Part shown: positions 17,710-26,084 of the stretch, in pieces
Layout: every line of letters starts with the position of its first letter
Position numbering within the stretch: the first letter of the stretch is position 1
Program-made: the position numbers and the translations under genes
Assembly: GCF_026241165.1 (NCBI RefSeq)
Contig: NZ_JAPFQN010000006.1
Coordinates: forward strand, 248,001 to 312,000
DNA from: Mangrovivirga halotolerans
GTDB taxonomy: Bacteria; Bacteroidota; Bacteroidia; Cytophagales; Cyclobacteriaceae
Direction of reading: 5' to 3'
Length of the DNA: 64,000 bases
Notes under the pieces: model-generated
Seen by the model: only the letters and a program-made list of their open reading frames with translations
Told to the model about the DNA's origin: nothing
Database searches by the model: none

Positions 17710-18738
17710 ATGGAATTCCTTTCCTCTTATAAAGACGGTTTTAATTTTGTGAGCAAGCTAACACCTTCAAAAATTATCAATGGTTTGAAGGTGATGGGAA
17801 GTTATTACCGATCGAGGTGGACAGGAAAGGTGAATCATAAAGGCTTACCTGTTTCGATGAGTGTTGAGCCTACTACAGCCTGTAATTTGCGTTGTCCGGA
17901 ATGCCCAAGCGGCTTGCGCTCTTTCACAAGAGATACCGGTGCACTTACACTGGACACATTTAAATCACTTATAGAAGAGTTAAAAGATCAATTAACCTAC
18001 TTGCTATTATATTTTCAGGGTGAACCTTATCTCAATAAAAACTTTTTTGATATGGTTAAAATAGCCTCAAAAAACAAAATATATACAGCAACAAGTACCA
18101 ACGCCCACTATTTGACCCCTGAAAATGCAGAAAAAACTGTTAGGTCAGGGATTGACAGGGTCATCATTAGTATTGACGGCACCACTCAGGAAGTATATCA
18201 GCAGTACAGAGTAGGAGGCAAACTGGAAAAGGTTATTGAAGGAACAAAAAACCTGGTCAATGCCCGAAAAAAATTACAATCGAAAACTCCCTTTATTATT
18301 TTTCAATTTCTGGTAGTACGACCAAATGAACATCAGATAGATGATATAAAGAAGCTTGCTAAAAAATTAAAAGTTGACAAGGTTGCATTCAAATCCGCTC
18401 AGATCTACAACTATAAAAATGGTTCACCTCTAATCCCTGAAAATGAAAAATATAGTCGATATAAGAAGCAAAACGATAATACTTACAGATTAAAATCAGA
18501 ACCAGATGACAGTTGCTGGAAAATGTGGCACAGCTGTGTTATGACATGGGATGGAAAGATCGTTCCTTGTTGCTTCGATAAAGATGCACACCATAATATG
18601 GGATCAATTTCTGACCAGCCTTTTAAGAAAATATGGCATAGTAAACCCTACAATGCATTTAGAACACAGCTATTTGAATCCCGTGATCAAATCGAAATAT
18701 GTAAAAACTGTTCAGAAGGCAGTAAGGTATGGGTTTAA
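17710..18738 (+). CDS. Radical SAM / SPASM domain enzyme
   Basis: A 342-residue protein with the radical SAM cluster motif CNLRCPEC (C58, C62, C65) and a C-terminal SPASM-type cysteine set: DSCWKMWHSC, then PCCF, and a final CKNC. SPASM enzymes carry auxiliary iron-sulfur clusters and often modify peptides, but many Bacteroidota members of this type have no known substrate and I see no precursor peptide gene next to it. The gene begins 36 bases after the NRDE gene and its stop overlaps the convergent DUF4105 gene by four bases. Confidence 0.88.
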   Translation: MEFLSSYKDGFNFVSKLTPSKIINGLKVMGSYYRSRWTGKVNHKGLPVSMSVEPTTACNLRCPECPSGLRSFTRDTGALTLDTFKSLIEELKDQLTYLLLYFQGEPYLNKNFFDMVKIASKNKIYTATSTNAHYLTPENAEKTVRSGIDRVIISIDGTTQEVYQQYRVGGKLEKVIEGTKNLVNARKKLQSKTPFIIFQFLVVRPNEHQIDDIKKLAKKLKVDKVAFKSAQIYNYKNGSPLIPENEKYSRYKKQNDNTYRLKSEPDDSCWKMWHSCVMTWDGKIVPCCFDKDAHHNMGSISDQPFKKIWHSKPYNAFRTQLFESRDQIEICKNCSEGSKVWV

Positions 18739-19943
18739 ACTTTTATCTGAAGACCTTCCCTCTTAGTGGTAATCAAGTAAATATAAAAAGACCTTAAAAT
18801 TGAAATTAAAATAACAGGAAGGAAAGCCGGGTGAAACCATTGCGGTAAAATACCCCAGAATAAAACTAAAAAGATCATCAGCCAACCATGAACTAAGAAA
18901 TATCTCCTCAGGTAGACAGAATAATTCTTTTTTAATAAAAGAATAGCGAAGACAAGGTGAGTTGGCCATGCCCATAATAAATTAAAATTATTTTCTGCTG
19001 CGCTATGATCTGTAAAAAACCAGAGCAATGTTAAAAGCAGTCCTATAGCTCCAACAACAAAGTACCATATCACATCGATCGCTTTAATCCAACGATAATT
19101 CTTATATCCAATGAGGGTAATAATAAATATTATACCAAAAACGGCCCAAAAAACTACCATTGGAGTGAAAGGGCCTGGCTTTTCCGCTATAGCCTGGGCC
19201 TCATTACGAGAATAATGAATGATGAGGTCTTCTTTAATTGCAAGTGGCCGACCCGAAACCTTTGTGTTAAGAAATGATTTTTCCACATATTCCGGTAGAT
19301 ATGTATACTCTCTAGGAGTCATTTTTTTATCGATAGGTAATCCAAGACATAAATTAATACCAAGACTACCCCATGGCTGCCAGCCTAACAACTGATTAGT
19401 ACTTTCCCTGAAACTTAGATTGCTATCTATAAAAGACCAATCTGTAGACATGTCCTCACCAAGTACCTGGTCAAAAACATCATATACTTTTGTTGCGCAA
19501 TTATTATAATAATAATCGTAATAATAATTTTGGTTTTCCGGGCGGATATTATTTTTTAGATATTGATGTATTGCTTCTGCCTGCTCGATAGTTAGATTAA
19601 GAGGTAATTCTTTTACAGTCCTGTTTTCTTTGGTGCTATAATGATTTACATAAGCTGGAAATGATGCACCCCCGAGTTTGTACAAAAGATAACCCCGGGC
19701 AAAATTCAAGTAGAAGTTGGGTTGATTAAAGTCAAAGATTCCATAGTTATACATAAAATCTATTCCTCGGGCAGGGTCATAAACCCTTATACCTGAGTGA
19801 CCAAAAGCAGCATATAATTCTCTTTGTCCTGGTTCAATCGTTATTAAGCTTATCTTAGCTTCGTCACTAAGATCCCTGACTTGTGTAAATAATGCCTGAG
19901 AAGATAAAAATAAGGCAAACAGGGAAAAAATTATTTTATTCAT
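18735..19943 (-). CDS. DUF4105 (Lnb N-terminal-like) membrane protein
   Basis: A 402-residue envelope protein: signal peptide (NKIIFSLFALFLSSQALFTQ), a periplasmic DUF4105 domain (about 25-250), and four or five C-terminal membrane helices (from about 258). The domain shows YAAFGHSGIRVYDP and YYNNCATKVYD; the conserved His and Cys of these motifs resemble a papain-like NlpC/P60-type catalytic pair. Lnb from lactic bacteria gave the domain its name. Substrate unknown. It is the last gene of a coupled operon, overlapping the inositol-phosphatase gene by four bases. Confidence 0.82.
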   Translation of the reverse strand: MNKIIFSLFALFLSSQALFTQVRDLSDEAKISLITIEPGQRELYAAFGHSGIRVYDPARGIDFMYNYGIFDFNQPNFYLNFARGYLLYKLGGASFPAYVNHYSTKENRTVKELPLNLTIEQAEAIHQYLKNNIRPENQNYYYDYYYNNCATKVYDVFDQVLGEDMSTDWSFIDSNLSFRESTNQLLGWQPWGSLGINLCLGLPIDKKMTPREYTYLPEYVEKSFLNTKVSGRPLAIKEDLIIHYSRNEAQAIAEKPGPFTPMVVFWAVFGIIFIITLIGYKNYRWIKAIDVIWYFVVGAIGLLLTLLWFFTDHSAAENNFNLLWAWPTHLVFAILLLKKNYSVYLRRYFLVHGWLMIFLVLFWGILPQWFHPAFLPVILISILRSFYIYLITTKREGLQIKV

Positions 19944-20734
19944 TCTTGCCAGTATTTTCTTATAGTTTCAAGGATTTCAGGATGCACTGTGTTTGCAGCT
20001 ACAATCTCACGTCCAAAAACGTAATCACTTCCTCCTGAGAAATCTGATACTGTTCCTCCCGCCTCACAAACAATAAGGGCTCCGGCAGCAACATCCCAGG
20101 GTTGTAAATTATATTCAAAAAAACCTTCAAACCTGCCGCAAGCTACATAAGCCAGGTCAATAGCGGCACTTCCCATTCTTCTAACTCCATGTGAATTTCT
20201 CATAAACGATTTCAGGATCTCGATATAATCATCCATTTTACCGAAATCATAATAAGGAAATCCTGTCGCTATAAGAGAATTATCCAGATCAGGAACCCTT
20301 GACACCGAAATAGGTTCATCGTTGAGAAAAGCACCCTGATCTTTAATCGCATGAAAGAACTCATCCATTGATGGTTCATATATGAAACCTGCGAGGATTT
20401 CTTCATCTTCCATTAAAGCTACACTAACACAGTATACAGGAAGTCCATGGGTGAAATTAGTTGTACCATCTAGTGGATCAATTATCCATCGAAAGCGATG
20501 ACCTTCCTTATCAATTGTTCCTTCCTCAGCAATAAAGCCAGCATCGGGTATCAGCTCCATCAATTTTTCCACAAGCTGCTTTTCTGCTTCTTTATCAACA
20601 TAAGAAACAAGGTCATTAAAACCCTTCTTCTCAATATCTTCGATCTTAAAATTTTTCGACTCTTCTAAAATAAATTGACCGACATCACTAATGATAATTT
20701 TACATTGTTCGATCAGATTACTATCTACCTGCAT
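19940..20734 (-). CDS. Inositol monophosphatase family protein
   Basis: A Mg-dependent, Li-sensitive type phosphatase of 264 residues. The metal-binding motifs are EE at 70-71, IIDPLDGTTNFTHG starting at about residue 84, and C-terminal WDVAAGALIV. The family covers inositol-1-phosphatase (SuhB), some fructose-1,6-bisphosphatases and nucleotidases. The substrate is not decided by sequence; a second family member in the window (38571-39338) looks like the CysQ type, while this one is closer to SuhB. Coupled to rsmI by a 1-base TAATG overlap. Confidence 0.88.
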   Translation of the reverse strand: MQVDSNLIEQCKIIISDVGQFILEESKNFKIEDIEKKGFNDLVSYVDKEAEKQLVEKLMELIPDAGFIAEEGTIDKEGHRFRWIIDPLDGTTNFTHGLPVYCVSVALMEDEEILAGFIYEPSMDEFFHAIKDQGAFLNDEPISVSRVPDLDNSLIATGFPYYDFGKMDDYIEILKSFMRNSHGVRRMGSAAIDLAYVACGRFEGFFEYNLQPWDVAAGALIVCEAGGTVSDFSGGSDYVFGREIVAANTVHPEILETIRKYWQE

Positions 20735-21426
20735 TAATTTTTACCTTGGATGATTACCACAAATTCACCTTTTACTTTGGATGCATTTTCCGTAAAGTAG
20801 TCAGTTACTTCTTCTAAACTCCCGTTAATTGTTTCTTCAAACTTTTTTGTTAGCTCCCGGCTGACAGAGACAATTCGGTCTTCTCCACATTCTTCTGATA
20901 AGGCAGTTAGCAATTTGATAAGCCTGTGTGGAGATTCATATAAAACAACAGTTCTTTCCTCTCCGGCAATATATTTAATTCTAGTTTGACGTCCTTTCTT
21001 TTGAGGTAAAAACCCTTCAAAACAAAATTTATCAGAAGGTATACCAGATTTAACAAGTGCCGGGATAAAAGCAGTGGCTCCTGGAAGGCATTCAATTTTG
21101 ATATTTTCATTCATGCATTCACGAGCTAAGAGAAAGCCGGGATCTGATATTCCCGGTGTACCTGCGTCGGTTATCAAAGCAAATATTTTACCTTCTTTCA
21201 TTTGCTCAATAATATTCCCCAAAGCTCTGTGCTCATTATGAGCATGAAAGCTTTTCATTGGGGTATTGATCTCGTAATGAGAAAGAAGTTTGCCACTTGT
21301 ACGAGTATCCTCCGCCAGGATAATATCCACTTCCTTTAAAATTCTAATCGCTCTTAAAGTAATATCTTCCAGATTACCAATCGGAGTTGGAACCAGGAAT
21401 AATTGAGTCGAAGAAATTTCTTCCAT
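20734..21426 (-). CDS. rsmI: 16S rRNA (cytidine1402-2'-O)-methyltransferase
   Basis: RsmI methylates the 2'-O of C1402 in 16S rRNA using SAM. The N-terminal motif VPTPIGNLEDITLRA (12-26), AEDTRTSGKLL, the ITDAGTPGISDPG loop that binds SAM in the tetrapyrrole-methylase fold, and YESPHRL are all present. At 230 residues it is shorter than E. coli RsmI (286), lacking part of the C-terminal domain, as in many Bacteroidota. It has 1-base overlaps with both neighbours. Confidence 0.95.
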   Translation of the reverse strand: MEEISSTQLFLVPTPIGNLEDITLRAIRILKEVDIILAEDTRTSGKLLSHYEINTPMKSFHAHNEHRALGNIIEQMKEGKIFALITDAGTPGISDPGFLLARECMNENIKIECLPGATAFIPALVKSGIPSDKFCFEGFLPQKKGRQTRIKYIAGEERTVVLYESPHRLIKLLTALSEECGEDRIVSVSRELTKKFEETINGSLEEVTDYFTENASKVKGEFVVIIQGKN

Positions 21427-21656
21427 TAAACCAATTTATCTATTGCATCAGCTAAATCCCTGTCTTTTTCAGTAATAACGTTACCTTCATCATGTGTAGT
21501 TAATTCAATGGTAACCTTATTGTATACATTACTCCAGTTTGGGTGATGTTGTCGTTTTTCAGCTTCAAGTGCTACACTTGACATAAAGCCGAAGGCTTGA
21601 ACAAAATTATCAAACTCGAATGTTCTTGTTAGTTTATTGTCTTGTTCTTTCCACAT
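21426..21656 (-). CDS. Pterin-4a-carbinolamine dehydratase
   Basis: A 76-residue PCD/DCoH-type protein. The family block ([12 protein letters not shown], then [26 protein letters not shown]) is present, with the His-His-Pro active-site segment HHPNW intact. It dehydrates 4a-hydroxytetrahydropterin formed by aromatic amino acid hydroxylases. No such hydroxylase is in the window, so the pathway partner is unknown. It heads a four-gene overlapping operon with rsmI, the inositol phosphatase and DUF4105. Confidence 0.92.
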   Translation of the reverse strand: MWKEQDNKLTRTFEFDNFVQAFGFMSSVALEAEKRQHHPNWSNVYNKVTIELTTHDEGNVITEKDRDLADAIDKLV

Positions 21657-21773
21657 ATTTTAATTTATTTATGGTTGATAATTAATTAATTAGCCTATTT
21701 TAATTTATTGTTTTATAAATTAGGTAAACTTTTTAACTCTTCAGTGTTTTAAAGTTATAAAAAGGAGCATAGA

Positions 21774-22211
21774 ATGTCTCAACCACTATCAAATATTGAC
21801 AAAAACGAATTTAATCATGTTAAACAAGCATATTATAATATATATGCTTTTGTAAAAAGCTATTACGAAGATAATAATTCATATAAAGCTTGTATTGATA
21901 AATGGGGAGAACAATTGCACATTCCGGATAACGCTTTGGAGGAAAGAGAAAACATTGACTTCAAAAAACCATCTGACAAACTCTATGCACTTGAAGAAAT
22001 TTATGATATCGTTTATATGATCTACCTTGATGGTGTAGTTGAAGATGTAGAACTCTCACTTACCATAAAATTTGCTGAAAAACTAGGGTTTGAAAAACAC
22101 GTTGTCGGAGATTTACTAAAGGCAATTGTTACGGCTCCTTACGATGGCATTCCTAAAGAGGAAGTAAGAAATGAACTTACCACCTATCTTAAGCAAATAC
22201 TTGAAGAGTAG
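21774..22211 (+). CDS. TerB-like helical protein of unknown function (145 aa)
   Basis: All-helical and acidic. The segment ALEEIYDIVYMIYLDGVVEDVELSLTIKFAEKLG has the spaced pattern of TerB-like domains, where acidic residues follow a D-G turn (DGVVEDVE at about 86-93). It is preceded by an A/G-rich ribosome-binding site (AAGGAG at 21762-21767), unusually clear for this genome. It stands alone between divergent and convergent neighbours. Assignment to the TerB superfamily is tentative. Confidence 0.55.
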   Translation: MSQPLSNIDKNEFNHVKQAYYNIYAFVKSYYEDNNSYKACIDKWGEQLHIPDNALEERENIDFKKPSDKLYALEEIYDIVYMIYLDGVVEDVELSLTIKFAEKLGFEKHVVGDLLKAIVTAPYDGIPKEEVRNELTTYLKQILEE

Positions 22212-22216
22212 TTTAA

Positions 22217-22489
22217 TTATAAAGAAATAATCCCTTCTATTTCCGCAGCTTTTAAATATACGTTTATAATGTCATCACTGGATGGTGTCATAATATCAGC
22301 AGTGATGCTAACATAGTTTCCCTTCTTAGAAGGTTTGGTAACCACTTCAGTTTTAGGAAATAAAGCCTTTACTTCATCCAACTTATCAGAAGGAACGATA
22401 AACTTATATTTATATAAAGCGGGCCACTGATAGCTGGCATCAAGTTGATCTTTAAACTTTTTTATGTCTAATTCCTTTTTACTAGTCAT
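22217..22489 (-). CDS. DUF493 family protein (90 aa)
   Basis: A small protein with the ferredoxin-like alpha-beta pattern of DUF493 (YbeD): WPALYKYKFIVP, then a short helix and the strand NYVSITADIMTPSSDDIINVYLKAAEI. I chose ATG 22489 because GAGGAG lies five bases upstream of it; a GTG two codons earlier overlaps that site. Relatives of YbeD are thought to be regulatory, often near lipoic acid genes, which are not seen here. It is convergent with the TerB-like gene, five bases apart. Confidence 0.85.
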   Translation of the reverse strand: MTSKKELDIKKFKDQLDASYQWPALYKYKFIVPSDKLDEVKALFPKTEVVTKPSKKGNYVSITADIMTPSSDDIINVYLKAAEIEGIISL

Positions 22490-22494
22490 AATCA

Positions 22495-22500
22495 CTCCTC
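22495..22500 (-). promoter_or_regulatory. Shine-Dalgarno of the DUF493 gene
   Basis: Minus-strand GAGGAG with five bases before ATG 22489. It decides the start against the overlapping GTG at 22495. Confidence 0.65.
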
Positions 22501-22522
22501 TTTAGTGCAGTAAAGTTACAAA

Positions 22523-22551
22523 AAAAGCCATGAGTGAATACCCATGGCTTT
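22523..22551 (-). terminator. Terminator of the ppiD-like gene
   Basis: A 9-base-pair stem (AAAGCCATG with CATGGCTTT) and 10-base loop, followed on the minus strand by a T-run. It separates ppiD from DUF493. Confidence 0.78.
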
Positions 22552-22569
22552 AATTCAATTTATGTTTTT

Positions 22570-24702
22570 TTAGAAAAACTTATATCTCAGATCTTCGATG
22601 TCAGCTGTTTCTTCAAGAACAACATTTAAGTCACCTGCAATCTGACTTTGCTTTCTTTGTAATAACTCATTTTTAATTGCTGTGTAGTCTGCAATTTCCG
22701 GAGCTTCAGATTTATTGGTCACTTCCACAACAATCACTCCTCTTTCCTCTTCTATAGGCTGGCTTCTTTCTCCGGTTTTAAGACCAAATGCAACTCCGAC
22801 AGCTTTTGGAGATGCACCAACCGTCGTTCCAATACTAGAAGAAGTTAATTTAAGATCAGCTGTTGAATAAACTTCCCCATCTTCTCCAAAAAGATTAGCA
22901 AGTTCTTCTAAAGAACCTGTTTTACCTTCAAGCATAGATTTGATCTTTGCCGCTTTCTTCTGGTTCTTCACTTTAGTTGTTACTACAGGTCTTACATCAG
23001 ATACCTCCGCAATACCAGCTTCTCTTTCACCCGTCATTACAGCAACAACGAATTTAGTTTCAAAATCAAAAACATCAGATACTTTCCCGGTTTCTGCTTC
23101 ATTATATAACCAGGTAACCAAACCTCTGCTGTTTGTAATTCCTTTAATAGTTCGAGATTGTGCTAATACATCATTGTCATTAAATACACTTATTCCTTCC
23201 TCACTTGCTTTATCTTCGAATGACTTAGCATTATTTACTTCAGCCTGGAACCTTGCAGCCTCTCTGTAAATATTGTTATATGTCTGCTTGCTAGGAACTA
23301 ATTCCTTAGTCACATTAGCAATTTTATATAAAGTTTTTGTTTTAGATTCATCAACTTTTATAATGTGAAATCCTATTTCAGATTCAACTACTTTAGGAAC
23401 AATCCCTGTTCCGCTGAAATTGAATAACTCATTGCTGAATTCTTCAAGTCTGATCTGACCTTCTTTAATCCACCCAAGTTGTCCACCCTGATTTTTAGTT
23501 TGCTGGTCATCGCTATGAGCAGCAACCAGAGATGCAAAGTTTTCTCCTTCTAAAGCCTTAGCTAATACTTCCTCTGCTTTTTCCTTTAATTCATCATTTT
23601 GAACTGAATCGGCTCCGGTTTTCTTTTCAAACAAAATGTGCGAAGCCTTCACTGAATAGGCAGTATCTTCTGCAACATCTGAGAATTTGTAGATAACCAT
23701 TGAGTTGCCTTTTTGAATTGGCCCGATGATTCCACCTGCTCTTAAACCAGGAATAGTATCCTGTAGCTCCTGTGGTAATTCATGATATCTTAAAGATGCG
23801 TAAGGAATTCTCGCTTCTGAAACTGCTGCTGCAATAAGTGAATCTGGTGTTGATGAAGACCTAAGATCCTCAAGAGCCTGATCCATTGTTTCCCTAACAA
23901 CCGCGGAATCCTTTGAAGAAGGAACCACATCAAAAGAAACATACTTTAATGAACGAGCTCTTTCCACCTGGAACATTTCTTCATTCTCATTTATATATGC
24001 TTGTAACTCATCATCTGTTGGCTCCTCTATTTCCGAATCAGGAATAGCAAGGTATGGCACATATAAATAGTCAGCTTCAACTACACTGTTATTGTTTTTA
24101 TAATAATTTTTAGCTGCTGGCGTAGATACAAAAGCAGATCCAATAAAGAAATTATCATATTTAACTCTTTGTCTGGCATCCCTGATTGATTTTTCAATCA
24201 TTAACCACTGCTGATATTGAGCAGAGTTTATATCCTGTTCCTTTAATGAGTTAAGATATTGCTGAACAAAAGCCTTATCAAACTGTCCAGTCTGAGGATT
24301 GGTAAAGTACTGTCTGATTTCAGGGCTAATATTTTGTCCCTGAACAGCATCTTTCAATTCTTCATCAGTTACAGTAATTCCAAGATCTTCAAATTGTTCA
24401 TTGAACAATACTGTGTTGATCATGCTTTGCCAAGCAGTATTTCTTAAAGAATATCGCTGAGCTTCATTGAGGCCCATTCCGCCATATTGCATTTGCTCTA
24501 ACTGGTCGACTCTTGCAGTAAACTCATCAACGCTAATATCTTTTCCGTTAACTGTTCCTACAACCCTTTCATTACCCGACCCAAAAATTCCTGTTTGCTG
24601 ATTGAATAAATCAGTTAGAATAAATGCTAACAGGGCCAGTCCAATTACTACCAACAAAAGGGTAGCCATCCGCTGTCTCAAAGTATTAATAATTCCCGCC
24701 AT
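22570..24702 (-). CDS. ppiD: PpiD-type peptidyl-prolyl isomerase / periplasmic chaperone
   Basis: A 710-residue inner-membrane-anchored chaperone. One N-terminal membrane helix (about 13-30, LLLVVIGLALLAFILT) is followed by a SurA-N-like region (about 45-230), a parvulin domain beginning near SVKASHILFEKK (about 345-450), and a C-terminal region with a second, degenerate unit. This matches PpiD, which helps folding of secreted and outer-membrane proteins. A strong promoter precedes it and a terminator follows, so it is monocistronic. It is separate from the triple PPIase cluster at 45564-49672. Confidence 0.88.
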   Translation of the reverse strand: MAGIINTLRQRMATLLLVVIGLALLAFILTDLFNQQTGIFGSGNERVVGTVNGKDISVDEFTARVDQLEQMQYGGMGLNEAQRYSLRNTAWQSMINTVLFNEQFEDLGITVTDEELKDAVQGQNISPEIRQYFTNPQTGQFDKAFVQQYLNSLKEQDINSAQYQQWLMIEKSIRDARQRVKYDNFFIGSAFVSTPAAKNYYKNNNSVVEADYLYVPYLAIPDSEIEEPTDDELQAYINENEEMFQVERARSLKYVSFDVVPSSKDSAVVRETMDQALEDLRSSSTPDSLIAAAVSEARIPYASLRYHELPQELQDTIPGLRAGGIIGPIQKGNSMVIYKFSDVAEDTAYSVKASHILFEKKTGADSVQNDELKEKAEEVLAKALEGENFASLVAAHSDDQQTKNQGGQLGWIKEGQIRLEEFSNELFNFSGTGIVPKVVESEIGFHIIKVDESKTKTLYKIANVTKELVPSKQTYNNIYREAARFQAEVNNAKSFEDKASEEGISVFNDNDVLAQSRTIKGITNSRGLVTWLYNEAETGKVSDVFDFETKFVVAVMTGEREAGIAEVSDVRPVVTTKVKNQKKAAKIKSMLEGKTGSLEELANLFGEDGEVYSTADLKLTSSSIGTTVGASPKAVGVAFGLKTGERSQPIEEERGVIVVEVTNKSEAPEIADYTAIKNELLQRKQSQIAGDLNVVLEETADIEDLRYKFF

Positions 24703-24754
24703 TCGTATGAGTTATTTGGTCTTTTTTAATATATAAGATTTTTCCAAAATCGTG

Positions 24755-24785
24755 CAAAGCTAACCAAAAGCAGCCTTATAACAAA
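24755..24785 (-). promoter_or_regulatory. Consensus Bacteroidota promoter of ppiD
   Basis: On the minus strand TTTG (24785-24782), a spacer of exactly 19 bases, then TAGCTTTG (24762-24755), a full match to TTTG-N19-TAnnTTTG. The leader to ATG 24702 is about 45 bases. Confidence 0.75.
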
Positions 24786-24799
24786 AAATAAACTTCTAT

Positions 24800-26083
24800 T
24801 TAGCTCTCTCTTTCAGAATTTTTAACTTCTAATTCTACAGTATCGATTCTGGCTTCCTCAATAGTTTTTATTGTTATTTTAAAAAATTCATTCTCAATCA
24901 CCTGACCCTCCTCCGGAATATCCTCTGTTATCGAAAGAATATATCCTCCAAGAGTGTCGTAATCACCTTCAGGAATTGGCCACTCGTGTCGATCGATTAG
25001 ATCATCAATTTCATGTCTTGCACTTAATAAATAAGTGCGGTCATCGATCTTTCTTTCAAGCCAGTCTTCCTCGTCGTGCTCATCCTGAATATCGCCGAAT
25101 ATCTCTTCGATGATATCTTCTATTGTCACAATGCCCGAAGTTCCTCCAAACTCATCAACCACCAGAGCCATACTTTTATGCTCATTGATAAACTGAATTA
25201 ATAATTCATTAGCCTGCATGGTTTCCGGGACGATCATAATAGGGTTTAATATCTGTTCCAGATCTTTTGGTTTTTTAAAGAGTTCCATTGAATGGCAATA
25301 CCCTTTGATGTCATCGATAGACTCCTTATAAACCAATATTTTCGAATGCCCGCTATCAATAAAAGATTTCCTGACTTCCTCAATATCTACATCGTCCATA
25401 TCGATTGCCACGATTTCAGTTCGCGGCACCATACATTCTCTTACCTTTACAGTTTTAAAATCAAGTGCATTGGTAAGTATTTTAGTATTTACCTCGACTT
25501 TTACGTCATTATCATTCGACTCTAATGTTTCCTTGACATAGTACTCCAGATCATTCAATCCGAAAGCAGGACGATCTTCTGCATAATTTAGTCTGAACAA
25601 TTTATTGATAACAAACCTGGATAAAATCTCAATAGGATATACAAACAATAATAAAATGTGATAAAGTATATTCATTATTGGCGCAAAAAATGACAATAAA
25701 GCATTTGGATTGACCAGAAATATACTTTTAGGAAGAAATTCTGCTATTGCTAAAACTAATAGAGTAGAAATACCTGTTTGAATGATAAGTGTCACCACTT
25801 CATTGTCAACATAACCAGGAAGCCATTCATGAATTACCGGCAACAAAATCTTAGCCATGAAAATGCCATATACTACCAGTGCAATGGTATTTCCTGTTAA
25901 TGTTGTGGCGATGAACAAGGACGGTCTTTTAGTAATATTTCGTAACGCCCGGGCTGTTATACCTGTATCGTTCTTACCAAGTTCCAGATGTAATTTATTT
26001 GCTGAAATAAATGCAATCTCTATTCCACTGAATAAAGCTGAAAACAACAAACTGATAATTATAATGATTACTTCAGTACTCAT
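24800..26083 (-). CDS. CNNM/CorC (hemolysin-type) membrane protein
   Basis: A 427-residue protein: N-terminal DUF21/CNNM membrane domain (about 1-180), two CBS domains (about 200-330, starting near VRECMVPRTEIVAID) and a C-terminal CorC_HlyC transporter-associated domain (about 345-425, with TLGGYILSI). Such proteins are linked to Mg or Co efflux; the Bacteroidota gliding protein GldE belongs to the same family, but I have no evidence for gliding here. I chose ATG 26083, one base after the arginine deiminase stop; a TTG 21 bases upstream would overlap that gene. Confidence 0.88.
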   Translation of the reverse strand: MSTEVIIIIISLLFSALFSGIEIAFISANKLHLELGKNDTGITARALRNITKRPSLFIATTLTGNTIALVVYGIFMAKILLPVIHEWLPGYVDNEVVTLIIQTGISTLLVLAIAEFLPKSIFLVNPNALLSFFAPIMNILYHILLLFVYPIEILSRFVINKLFRLNYAEDRPAFGLNDLEYYVKETLESNDNDVKVEVNTKILTNALDFKTVKVRECMVPRTEIVAIDMDDVDIEEVRKSFIDSGHSKILVYKESIDDIKGYCHSMELFKKPKDLEQILNPIMIVPETMQANELLIQFINEHKSMALVVDEFGGTSGIVTIEDIIEEIFGDIQDEHDEEDWLERKIDDRTYLLSARHEIDDLIDRHEWPIPEGDYDTLGGYILSITEDIPEEGQVIENEFFKITIKTIEEARIDTVELEVKNSERES

Positions 26084-26084
26084 T

